Shown here in pieces: positions 8,001 to 13,975 of a DNA stretch of 16,136 nt (position 1 is the stretch's first letter; each line of letters begins with the position of its first letter). Origin of the DNA: Paracoccaceae bacterium (GTDB lineage: Bacteria > Pseudomonadota > Alphaproteobacteria > Rhodobacterales > Rhodobacteraceae). Made by a program: the position numbers and the translations under genes. The notes under the pieces are model-generated. The model was given only the letters and a program-made list of their open reading frames with translations, did not search any database and was not told the DNA's origin. Where the stretch lies: NCBI GenBank assembly GCA_004566265.1, contig SPLB01000283.1, positions 1 to 16,136 on the forward strand, written 5' to 3'.

Positions 8001-8499
8001 CCATTTCTTTCATGGCGCGGCTGACGGCCGCGCGGATCACCGGTTCGCCGAGCCGCTTCAACGCCCCGCGTAGGACACCGGCAAAGCCCGGCTGGTCGTC
8101 GTCCAGAACCTTACCGGTCAACAGCAGAGCCCAGGTGGAGGCATTGACCAGCGACGAAGAGGATTGCCCCAGATGCTTGCCCCATTCAGATGGGGCAATT
8201 TTGTCTTCGATCAGCGCATCGACTGTTTCGGCGTCCGGCACACGCAACAACGCTTCGGCAAGGCACATCAAAGCAACGCCCTCGTCCGTAGATAGACCAT
8301 ATTCAGCAAGGAAGACATCCATCAGGCCAGGGCTGGCCTCACCACGGATCCCGGTGACCAGCGCTACGGCTTCGCGGCTTATGCGGCTGCGCTGTTCCTT
8401 GGGGAGCGCGGCCTGTTCGATGAGTGCCTGAACAGTCTGCGTTTCGTTGCGCAAGTGGGCGGCGCGGATCAGAGAACGGGTTTCCTGCAGCTGGGTCAT
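5023..8499 (-). CDS. putA: Bifunctional proline dehydrogenase / L-glutamate gamma-semialdehyde dehydrogenase PutA (type B)
   Basis: One chain oxidises proline to P5C with FAD and then glutamate semialdehyde to glutamate with NAD+, with substrate channelling. Length 1158. Order: helical N-terminal arm (1-180); PRODH barrel (185-480) with NIDAEEADRL (279-288), RLVKGAYWD (342-350), FATHNAH (395-401) and YLVRRL (455-460); ALDH domain (555-985) with PWNFP (663-667), AKPAE (687-691), ETGG (766-769, general base Glu766), GQRC (797-800, nucleophile Cys800), EIFGP (893-897) and PFGGEGLSGTGPKAGG (962-977); then a C-terminal ALDH-superfamily-like domain and the conserved tail DTTAAGGNASL (1143-1153). 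There is no N-terminal ribbon-helix-helix domain, so it cannot repress its own gene as E. coli PutA does; length and tail fit type B, as in Rhodobacter capsulatus. GGAGG lies six bases before the ATG at 8499. The divergent Lrp-type gene next door is the likely regulator. Confidence 0.97.
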   Translation of the reverse strand: MTQLQETRSLIRAAHLRNETQTVQALIEQAALPKEQRSRISREAVALVTGIRGEASPGLMDVFLAEYGLSTDEGVALMCLAEALLRVPDAETVDALIEDKIAPSEWGKHLGQSSSSLVNASTWALLLTGKVLDDDQPGFAGVLRGALKRLGEPVIRAAVSRAMKEMGAQFVLGQTIEEALKRGGPQVTKGYTYSYDMLGEAALTQADADTFFTAYSDAISKLSTECTATDIRENPGISIKLSALHPRYEVSQKTRVMEELVPRTLELAQAAKAAGMGLNIDAEEADRLDLSLDVIEAVLRDPSLTGWDGFGVVVQAYGRRAAGVLDWLYQLSTELDRKIMVRLVKGAYWDTEIKRSQVEGLRDFPVFTQKVATDISYITNAKKLLGMTDRIYPQFATHNAHTVAAVLDLATDLNAFEFQRLHGMGEALHAIVRKKHNARCRIYAPVGAHRDLLAYLVRRLLENGANSSFVNQIVDEDVPAAVVAADPFAEYDPAGINTAVLPPATLYGAERKNSQGWDLHDEDDLDAIEAARTPFATHHWHIGPMTARPAAGTKTLAAQNPADPTDKVGTVTLADAATVEAALSDAATWDATAAERCAVLFRAADLYEQNFGEIFAVLTREAGKTPMDAIAELREAVDFLRYYGARAQELEQPARGLFTCISPWNFPLAIFTGQIAAALAAGNAVLAKPAETTAVNAAVGVRLLLEAGVPATALQLLPGPGSVVGAALTSDARISGVCFTGSTATAQRINRTMAKTLPPSAPLIAETGGLNAMIVDSTALPEQAVKDIVASAFQSAGQRCSALRCLYVQEDVADTYLTMLCGAMDELVVGQPWQMHTDVGPVINEAARAEIQDYIEAARTEGRVIKELTRPAVGTFVAPTVVRVNGIEEMSREIFGPVLHVATYKANALDKVVDAINNSGFGLTFGMHSRIDDRIQQVTGRLTVGNIYINRNQIGAIVGSQPFGGEGLSGTGPKAGGPAYVKRFTKAPTSPSAATGAATVSYADAQALLDRIPQPDRVILSETALPGPTGESNILATYGRGIVLCLGPTPEAAQSQATTARANGCRAAIIAPGAAGDHTLDGALDLHDLSRLSGFQGVAFWGEDDDLRTARQALADHDGQLLPLWAEQDLADRCRLERHTCIDTTAAGGNASLLADAS

Positions 8500-8625
8500 C
8501 GGGGGCCTCCAAATCTATGTGTTCCTTTGAGTGTATCATTCATGTTAAAGTCGATTTCACCATTCTTGCCCACTGGGTGGGGTTTTGGTGTTAATTTTTT
8601 TCAATCTCTAGGCCAAAGGTGTAGA
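8500..8625. promoter_or_regulatory. Divergent putA/putR control region
   Basis: The 126 bp between the two starts must carry both promoters and any PutR sites. It is more A/T-rich than the flanking genes. Visible elements: the inverted repeat CCCAC-TGG-GTGGG at 8569-8581, a T-rich run TTAATTTTTTTCAAT at 8591-8605, and the putA ribosome binding site at 8506-8510. A weak plus-strand promoter is TTGCCC (8566) with TGTTAA (8589) at 17-base spacing, which would place the inverted repeat in the promoter. No close match to the E. coli Lrp consensus was seen. Confidence 0.6.
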
Positions 8626-9090
8626 ATGGAGAGATTTTGTGGTGATCTTGACAGAATAGATAAGTCCATTCTCGCGGTTTTGAGCCACAATGGGCGCATC
8701 ACCGTCACAGAGCTTGCCAAACAAGTTGGACTATCCAAAACCCCTTGCCAGATCCGCCTTAAGCGATTGATGGACGAAGACTTTATTCATGGATTTAAGG
8801 CCAAGCTGAACCCGGCGAAGATGGGGCTGGAGCACGTGTGTTTTGTGGAAGTCACCCTGTCCGACACACGCGAAGCGGTCTTGAACGCCTTTAACGAGGC
8901 AGTTGCACAAATCCCCGAGATTGAGCAGTGCCACATGATTGCTGGGTCATTCGACTATTTGTTGAAGATCAGGACTGCTGACATCCAGAACTATCGCCGG
9001 GTGTTGGGGGAGTCGATTTCCAGCCTGCCTCATGTTGCGAATACATCGACCCACGTGTCGATGCAGTCAGTGGTGGATGAAATCACCTGA
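8626..9090 (+). CDS. putR: Lrp/AsnC family transcriptional regulator, probable PutR
   Basis: A 154-residue regulator with the usual Lrp layout: an N-terminal winged helix-turn-helix (DLDRIDKSILAVLSHNGR, then ITVTELAKQVGLSKTPCQIR as the HTH, residues about 7-55) and a C-terminal ligand-binding RAM/AsnC domain (about 68-145, with the AGSFDYLLKI strand). The start at 8626 is chosen because it places the HTH at the family position and AAAGGTG precedes it; the open frame extends to 8455 but would overlap putA. Divergent pairing with putA is the classic arrangement in Rhodobacter capsulatus and Agrobacterium, where PutR, an Lrp-type protein, activates putA in response to proline. Function here is inferred from family plus position; the symbol rests on that arrangement. 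Confidence 0.88.
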   Translation: MERFCGDLDRIDKSILAVLSHNGRITVTELAKQVGLSKTPCQIRLKRLMDEDFIHGFKAKLNPAKMGLEHVCFVEVTLSDTREAVLNAFNEAVAQIPEIEQCHMIAGSFDYLLKIRTADIQNYRRVLGESISSLPHVANTSTHVSMQSVVDEIT

Positions 9091-9236
9091 AGGTGGCAGG
9101 CGCGCGGCGCGTCTCAGCGATATCCACCGCGAAAAAAAACAGCACGCAAATCAGAGGCCCATGCAGGTGTTGAACGGCCTTGCTGCTGGTTACCCGAGGC
9201 ACAGGGGCGGTGTACGATTTCTGCCCCAATATCGAG

Positions 9237-9535
9237 ACGGACAGCGGTGGCATCGGCGCCTCGCATGCGGGAGAGACGCCACATGGCCCCATGCAGGCAG
9301 CGGCCCAGATCTGTCCGACCTGCGGGCACGCCAGTTCGCGCGTGGCGACTTCGATCTGATCTTGGTGATGGGCGATGACACGCGCGCCTGTGTCGAACCG
9401 CACCGCCAGACGCGTCACACCACCAATGCCGGCTTGCTTGCGGGAAATGCAAAGCTGGAGGAGAGCATAGAGGTGTTTGACCCATATTACAAGGGGGGCG
9501 ACTGCCTCGACTTGTGGGACGAAGCAGCCGCTTGA
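9237..9535 (+). pseudogene. Remnant of a low-molecular-weight protein tyrosine phosphatase gene
   Basis: Two frames carry successive pieces of an LMW-PTP. From 9240 one frame reads DSGGIGASHAGETPHGPMQAAAQ, corresponding to the family's D-S-A-G-T-G-x-W-H-x-G-x-P-x-x-x-R-M-x-A-A-A segment. At about 9300-9308 the homology shifts frame and continues as DLSDLRARQFARGDFDLILVM, matching the D-L-S-x-L-R-A-R-Q-F-x-x-x-D-F-D-L-I-L-x-M segment, with a few residues missing at the junction. The second frame runs to a stop at 9533 and still has DPYY, the general-acid loop. The N-terminal catalytic loop (C-X5-R in CLGNICRSP) could not be found in 9091-9236, so the gene cannot make an active phosphatase. It is flanked by putR and the convergent LysR gene. 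Assignment is by remembered family patterns. Confidence 0.65.
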
Positions 9536-9549
9536 ATTAAGCCTTTGCT

Positions 9550-10515
9550 TTAGGCGTCCTGCAAACGCAGGAGGCCCGCAAGCCATGGCAATTTGTTGAC
9601 GGCCGGGTCGATCATCTGGCTTTGGACAAGACGGCGCATGGTGACAGAGACATCAAGCGGCACAGTGTTCGGCCAGTCAGCTGCGGCAAACAGAGAAATT
9701 CGGCGCGAGAAAGTGCCAAACGGAACCGAAAAGGCGTCGATCTCGTCGTGGAAACGCGCTGCACGCATGTAACCCAGCGGCGTTGTGATCGCCCAGCCGA
9801 TGCGACGCCCGACCATCGCCATCAGCGCCAGATGCGAGCCGATCTCGAAACGGTCTTCAAATTCCAGCCGGTGACGGGTCAGCTGTGCTTCGATCTGTTG
9901 CGAGATCAGCTGTTCGCGGGCGTAGCGTAGCAGTGGAAGATGCGCAAGCTCCGAGATCACGGATTCGGGATCCTTCACCACACCACGCGGGGCAACGAGG
10001 ATAAAGGGGTCCTCGACCAGCGGATATTCGGTCAGCCCGCTGTGCAGTTCGCCCGACGTTGCGGCAATGCCCATGTGCAGTTCTTTTGCTTCTACCGCTC
10101 GCACAATGTCATGGCTGGAAGCAGTGGTCATTTTAAAGCGGCACTGGGTCATGCTGTCGGCCAGGATGGTGGCCAAACGCGGGGTGAGATTGTTGTCGAA
10201 GTCATCGATCAAGCCAATTGCAAGCGACGGCAAATGCGACAGATCCATGACCGTCAGTTCGCTCTGCGCGAGGCGTAATTCGCTGAGCACAACATGGGTG
10301 CGAACCAGAAAATTTCGTCCCGCCGGTGTCAGCACCATGGGCCGACGGCTGTGGTCGACCAGTTCGGCGCCAAGCGCCTTTTCAAGGTTTCGCAGCTGTT
10401 GGCTGACAGCAGGCTGACTGAGCCCGGTGCGCTCTGCAGCTTGCGCCACAGAGCCAGACTTGGCAAGAGCTTCGAAAACCTCAAGGCCGCGGAGGGTAAC
10501 CCCTTTCACCAGCAT
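9550..10515 (-). CDS. LysR family transcriptional regulator
   Basis: A 321-residue LysR-type regulator. The N-terminal winged HTH is at residues about 6-65 (LRGLEVFEALAKSGSVAQAA, then RTGLSQPAVSQQLRNLEKAL with the recognition helix), followed by the linker helix and a periplasmic-binding-protein-like effector domain (about 95-300, beginning SLAIGLIDDF). The start at 10515 is supported by TGGAGA at 10527-10522, six bases upstream. The effector and targets cannot be read from the sequence. LysR genes often control a divergent neighbour, but none begins in the 290 bp upstream here, so the usual target may have been lost or moved. The gene itself looks intact, with no frameshift. Confidence 0.9.
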   Translation of the reverse strand: MLVKGVTLRGLEVFEALAKSGSVAQAAERTGLSQPAVSQQLRNLEKALGAELVDHSRRPMVLTPAGRNFLVRTHVVLSELRLAQSELTVMDLSHLPSLAIGLIDDFDNNLTPRLATILADSMTQCRFKMTTASSHDIVRAVEAKELHMGIAATSGELHSGLTEYPLVEDPFILVAPRGVVKDPESVISELAHLPLLRYAREQLISQQIEAQLTRHRLEFEDRFEIGSHLALMAMVGRRIGWAITTPLGYMRAARFHDEIDAFSVPFGTFSRRISLFAAADWPNTVPLDVSVTMRRLVQSQMIDPAVNKLPWLAGLLRLQDA

Positions 10516-10808
10516 ATAGTGTCTCCAATATAATTACTTTGTCCCCCGTGTCGCGCAATGCACGGCAGACAGCCCTTTAGAGAGAGCTCTCAAAGACACC
10601 TGGCGCGTGCAGCCTTGCAAAACCGGGACAAAAAACGACTATTGCATAAGAATCTTTTGGGCTTTTGGAAAGAACAAATCAGGGTTGTTTTACGCTAAGA
10701 GCGAAAATTTTAACTCGGCAAAGGCGAGAATGGACGTGATTTTCTATATTGTTGGCGTCTCAGCCCGGTTTTGATTAAACAACCATGGAATGTGTTTAAA
10801 CTTTGGTA
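10516..10808. other. A/T-rich non-coding region upstream of the LysR gene
   Basis: About 290 bp, clearly richer in A/T than the genes around it, especially 10620-10800. It should hold the LysR promoter. Visible marks: a perfect 10-bp palindrome GAGAGCTCTC at 10582-10591 and an imperfect dyad ATT-N7-AAT within ATTGCATAAGAAT near 10640. A 46-codon open frame from 10558 has no ribosome binding site and no coding character. The small exported protein gene ends into this region from the right. Confidence 0.4.
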
Positions 10809-11132
10809 TCAACTGCAAGATCGCGCCGCGGCATCGCCGAACTCTTGATACCGTTGCCAAAGACTCTCGTCACTGCGGCGGTCGGAACGGCTGACAATCT
10901 GTGCCTCTTGCGGGTCCAGGAGCCATGTGGAAACCACCTTGCGTTCGCTGCGGTTGAGCCGCCGATTGGCCACCGACTGAATACACCGGCAGAGGCTTGG
11001 GCTTGCCGCACTGCGCTCTGACTGCCGACAGGCGCGCTCGATCGCTCCTGCGGCCGATGCAGCCTCGGCTATGGGCAGCGCCAACACTGCGGCCAAGACC
11101 GCCACACGCATTGCATTGGAATAACCAGCCAT
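10809..11132 (-). CDS. Small exported four-cysteine protein, conserved in Rhodobacteraceae (often misnamed arginine transporter)
   Basis: Probably 107 residues from the ATG at 11132 (or 100 from the ATG at 11111). The N-terminus MRVAVLAAVLALPIAEAASA is a signal peptide, so the product is likely periplasmic. The mature part has four cysteines (ERACRQ, SLCRC, ARSCS), enough for two disulfides, and the conserved core CRCIQSVANRRLNRSERKV followed by SDRRSDESLWQRYQEFG. Proteins with this core occur in Rhodobacteraceae under the name arginine transporter, but nothing here looks like a transporter: there is no membrane segment beyond the signal and no binding-protein fold. Function unknown. The open frame extends to 11381, but the extra 83 residues come from degraded insertion-sequence DNA and lack a signal peptide at their start. 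No strong ribosome binding site was found for either ATG. Confidence 0.7.
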   Translation of the reverse strand: MAGYSNAMRVAVLAAVLALPIAEAASAAGAIERACRQSERSAASPSLCRCIQSVANRRLNRSERKVVSTWLLDPQEAQIVSRSDRRSDESLWQRYQEFGDAAARSCS

Positions 11133-11282
11133 ATTGCGGACGTCTTTTTCTATTTCGGTCACCACTCCGAGGAACCTTCTACGGGATTTGAAACTTTCTG
11201 CAATAGGGTTGTCTACGCCCTGGAGGACCCCCTCGAAGAGGGACCATTCTGTCTCACCCCGGGAATTGGTATGGTTATTTTT
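11133..11282. other. Upstream region of the small exported protein gene
   Basis: 150 bp between the four-cysteine protein gene and the end of the IS3 remnant. It contains a perfect short hairpin CCCTC-GAA-GAGGG at 11230-11242. The promoter of the small gene should be here; no convincing -35/-10 pair was found. Confidence 0.35.
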
Positions 11283-11917
11283 TGAACTGGCCCCTTCACG
11301 GAAGAGGTGGTCCTTGATTTTCGACCAGGTTGCAGCCGTTCTAAAAATGGAGCAAGGTTTGCTTTGGGCGGCTGTTTTCATTGGTTATGTTTTGCTGGCA
11401 GAGGCCTCACCGGGTGCAAGAACCGTTGGTCGAATAGGGGCGTTTGGCGTTACGTTCTGCCAGCCAAGTGCAGATCCCGGCGCGCATTTTTGATCCCGTC
11501 TCAAAGGTATTCAGACAGACGCATTCATTCTTTAAAAAGCGCCGCAGCCGTTTGGTCATCCGATTGTCACGCCATTCGCCTTGCTCGTCCATCTTGTTTG
11601 AGAGCCGCCACGCGAGACCTTGTCTGCTGTACCAACCCATTATGGGGCCCAAATTACGGAAACCACGCCGCACCGGTGGGTGTTGCGTTCTTCCGAAGCG
11701 AGCCATTTGGCGTGTTTCCTATCGGGATGACAGTAAAGCCCGGACTGTGACAGCGACAACAGGTCGCACTGTTTGCGCAGGCTTGACGCAGGGTCCCGGT
11801 TCACCATTTTTTGCGGTGCGGCCCGCGCAACTGAAACGAGGCTTCAGCTAAAAAAGCCCGTTCCTCCATCACCGGGCCGATCTTCGACCGCAGCTTGTCA
11901 AGGTCGGCGGCGCTCAC
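11283..11917 (-). mobile_element. Degenerate IS3-family insertion sequence remnant
   Basis: Pieces of IS3-family OrfA and OrfB lie in order on the minus strand. OrfA C-terminus: DLDKLRSKIGPVMEERAFLA (about 11905-11846), ending HRKKW-stop at 11801. An A6 run (11812-11807) overlaps the junction, as at the programmed -1 frameshift of IS3 elements; a -1 shift there joins OrfA to OrfB, MVNRDPASSLRKQCDLLSLS (from 11807) and SGLYCHP. After a large deletion OrfB resumes as VRRGFRNLGPIMGWYSRQGL (from 11673) and AWRLSN, a second deletion follows, then ECVCLNTFETGSKMRAGICT and NAKRPYSTNG to about 11410. The DDE core is dead: the first and second Asp segments are deleted, and the Glu of the I-E-R-L-W-R-S-L block is Lys (TKRLRRFL). 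TGAACTGGCCCC at 11283 fits an IS3 terminal repeat; the opposite end is not found. Confidence 0.75.
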
Positions 11918-12163
11918 TTCTCTGGTCCACAACCCGGGGCAGTTTCCTGCGATGCCTCGAACTGACCGCGACCATGGCGGATTGGCCGTTGAGCAGCCCA
12001 CCCGGCCGCAGGGGCCGCTCGGGGCGGAAAGCACCTTTCCAGCCTGTCGGTTCAGGCGATTTTTGCGCCAGATGCAACGCCACTTGGGGAATATCGGTTG
12101 GATATTCTTCGCAAACGGCGGATGTGCATCAACAAGAAGTGGAAGAAAATCGAGATGCGCAAA
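11918..12163. other. Unassigned sequence between the IS remnant and the transporter pseudogene
   Basis: About 245 bp. Open frames cross it on both strands (for example 11895-12221 plus and 11801-12166 minus), but apart from the OrfA tail none gives a recognisable family. It may hold the eroded 5' part of the insertion sequence; TGAACCGACA on the minus strand ending at 12054 weakly resembles an IS3 end but shows no target duplication with 11283. Confidence 0.35.
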
Positions 12164-12488
12164 CATGATGACTGGTATGACAAAGGCATTTGTAACCGCA
12201 TCCTCAAGAGGAAGCAGTTAGAAGGCGATGAACCTGTCCCCGACATCCGCCATCTGCAACAGCGTATGTGTCAACAAAAAGGGCACGGCGTCGCGGGGCA
12301 TAGGCCGCGACAGTTTTGGTGCCATGGCCAGCGGCACACCCAAGGCGACTTGAAACGCACAGCTTACAACAATGACCTTCCCGACCTGAAACTGAACACC
12401 CAAAAATTTAGCGAACGCCCCGTGCGGGAAAGCTCACGTAGATCCCCAGCATAAGGGCCACGCCAAGAAAGGAGCGATCTTTTGTCAT
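12164..12488 (-). pseudogene. DMT/EamA family transporter gene fragment
   Basis: Reading the minus strand from the ATG at 12488, MTKDRSFLGVALMLGIYVSF matches the first membrane helix of Rhodobacterales EamA (drug/metabolite) transporters. Around 12414-12425 the homology shifts frame and continues as AFAKFLGVQFQVGKVIVVSC, then FQVALGVPLAMAPKLSRPM, PRDAVPFLLTHTLLQMADVG and, past an in-frame TAA at 12220-12218, LLPLEDAVTNAFVIPVIM, which corresponds to the family's L-P-L-A-D-A-V-A-I-A-F-V-M-P-F-I-M. Similarity then stops abruptly at about 12164, leaving roughly the first 110 of about 300 residues. One frameshift, one nonsense codon and loss of the 3' two-thirds make this a pseudogene. The family call is from remembered patterns; the substrate cannot be told. 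Confidence 0.68.
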
Positions 12489-12601
12489 GGCGCCACGCTG
12501 GGCGTAAAGTCTGAAACCCACAAGGGGTGTCGCATCAAACAAGAAGGGCCGCGACACATTATGCCGCAGCCTCCCTGAAATCGTTCTGTGACCTGGGTTT
12601 G

Positions 12602-13975
12602 TCAGCAGTTCGGCACGTTGACGGCCAGCCCCCCCAAAGACGTCTCTTTATATTTCTCGTGCATGTCCGCACCGGTTTGGCGCATGGTCTCAATACAGGC
12701 ATCAAGTGGCACAAAATGCTGACCATCGCCGCGCAGCGCTAGCGACGCGGCAGACACTGCTTTGATCGCGGCCAGACCGTTGCGTTCGATGCAGGGGACT
12801 TGCACCAGACCTTTGACCGGGTCGCAGGTCATGCCGAGGTGGTGTTCCAGCGCAATTTCAGCTGCGTTTTCCACCTGTTCCGGCGTGCCCCCCATCACCG
12901 CGCACAACCCCGCCGCAGACATCGCTGCGGCAGAGCCCACCTCGGCCTGACAGCCTGCTTCGGCGCCGGAGATAGAGGCATTGTATTTCACCAGACCGGC
13001 AATGGCCGCTGCGGTCAGTAGGAAGTCTTCTACATGGCCGGGCGATGCGCCTGGTACATGGTCTAGGTAATAGCGAATCACGGCAGGCAACGTGCCCGCG
13101 GCACCATTGGTAGGCGCAGTCACAACCTGTCCCCCAGCGGCGTTTTCTTCGTTGACCGCCATGGCGTACACGCTCATCCAGTCATTGATGGTGTGCGGGG
13201 CGGACAGGTTCATGCCGCGTTCTGCAATCAGCGCATCATAGATGCCTTTCGCGCGGCGTTTTACAAACAGACCACCGGGCAAGATGCCCTCCCGCTCCAG
13301 TCCGCGGTTGATGCAGTCGTTCATAACTTGCCAGATGCGGTCCACGCCTTTGGAGAGGCCGTCTTTGCCGCCACGCGCTATCTCGTTCTCGCGCTTCATC
13401 TCGGCAATGGTTTTGCCGCTAGACTTCGCCATCTCCAGCATTTCTGCTGCGGATTTGAACGGGAAGGGGACCGGGTCGCCTTCTTCGGTTGTTTTGCCTT
13501 GAGACAGTTCTTCTTCGGTCACCACAAAGCCGCCGCCGATGGAATAATACACCTGCCGCAGGATCACATCGCCCTGTTTGTCTGTGGCCATCAAGACCAT
13601 GCCGTTGGCGTGACCGGGCAGCGTATGATCGTAATCAAAAATCATGTCGGCCTTTGGGTCAAAGGCCAGCGCGCCCAGATCGTCCAGCACAATGGTCTTG
13701 GTCTCAGTGATGGCCGCCAGCGCCGCTTCGGCTTTGTCATCGTCATAGGTGTCAGGCTGGAACCCAGCGAGCCCGAGGATCGTGGCGCGGTCGGTGGCGT
13801 GACCCACACCCGTAAAGGCAAGCGAACCGTGCAGTGATGCACGCAGACCTGCAAACTCAAATGGCGAGGCGCGCATCATATCAAGAAAACGCGCAGCTGC
13901 GACCATCGGGCCCATGGTATGAGAAGACGAAGGGCCAATGCCCACCTTGAACATATCGAATACGGAGAGGAACAT
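12602..13975 (-). CDS. sdaA: L-serine ammonia-lyase, iron-sulfur dependent, single chain
   Basis: Converts L-serine to pyruvate and ammonia in the cytoplasm using a [4Fe-4S] cluster. The 457 residues cover the SDH beta domain (about 3-155, starting [20 protein letters not shown]) and the catalytic alpha domain (about 185-450, with [14 protein letters not shown] at 286-299). The cluster ligands are visible: Cys342 (AGCQAEVG), Cys384 (MTCDPVKG) and Cys395 (VPCIERN). The chain ends in Cys457 (NVPNC), the C-terminal cysteine that in Legionella L-serine dehydratase folds back as a tail-in-mouth fourth ligand; spacing matches that enzyme to within one residue number. The ATG at 13975 overlaps the stop of the upstream GST-family gene (TAATG), with AAGGA 11 bases before the start inside that gene, so translation is probably coupled. 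No terminator was recognised after the gene. An intact, well-conserved enzyme. Confidence 0.96.
   Translation of the reverse strand: MFLSVFDMFKVGIGPSSSHTMGPMVAAARFLDMMRASPFEFAGLRASLHGSLAFTGVGHATDRATILGLAGFQPDTYDDDKAEAALAAITETKTIVLDDLGALAFDPKADMIFDYDHTLPGHANGMVLMATDKQGDVILRQVYYSIGGGFVVTEEELSQGKTTEEGDPVPFPFKSAAEMLEMAKSSGKTIAEMKRENEIARGGKDGLSKGVDRIWQVMNDCINRGLEREGILPGGLFVKRRAKGIYDALIAERGMNLSAPHTINDWMSVYAMAVNEENAAGGQVVTAPTNGAAGTLPAVIRYYLDHVPGASPGHVEDFLLTAAAIAGLVKYNASISGAEAGCQAEVGSAAAMSAAGLCAVMGGTPEQVENAAEIALEHHLGMTCDPVKGLVQVPCIERNGLAAIKAVSAASLALRGDGQHFVPLDACIETMRQTGADMHEKYKETSLGGLAVNVPNC

Noticed and set aside
9084..9095. CACCT-GA-AGGTG palindrome at the putR stop
   Set aside because: The two-base loop cannot form a stable terminator hairpin and no T-tract follows.
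9083..9586. 167-residue minus-strand open frame antisense to the phosphatase remnant
   Set aside because: It overlaps the LysR 3' end and mirrors the plus-strand LMW-PTP fragment; the family signal is on the plus strand.
10558..10698. 46-codon open frame upstream of the LysR gene on the plus strand
   Set aside because: No ribosome binding site, basic low-information composition and no recognisable motif; it lies in the expected LysR promoter region.
12045..12054. Possible second terminal repeat of the IS3 remnant (TGAACCGACA on the minus strand)
   Set aside because: Only the first few bases resemble the 11283 end, and no target-site duplication is seen; the left boundary is left open.
12098..12454. 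118-residue plus-strand open frame
   Set aside because: It is antisense to the EamA transporter fragment, has no ribosome binding site and has no recognisable family.
13193..13837. 214-residue plus-strand open frame inside sdaA
   Set aside because: It is antisense to a well-conserved enzyme with its Fe-S ligands in place; the composition (many His, Gln, Arg) is typical of an antisense frame in G+C-rich DNA.
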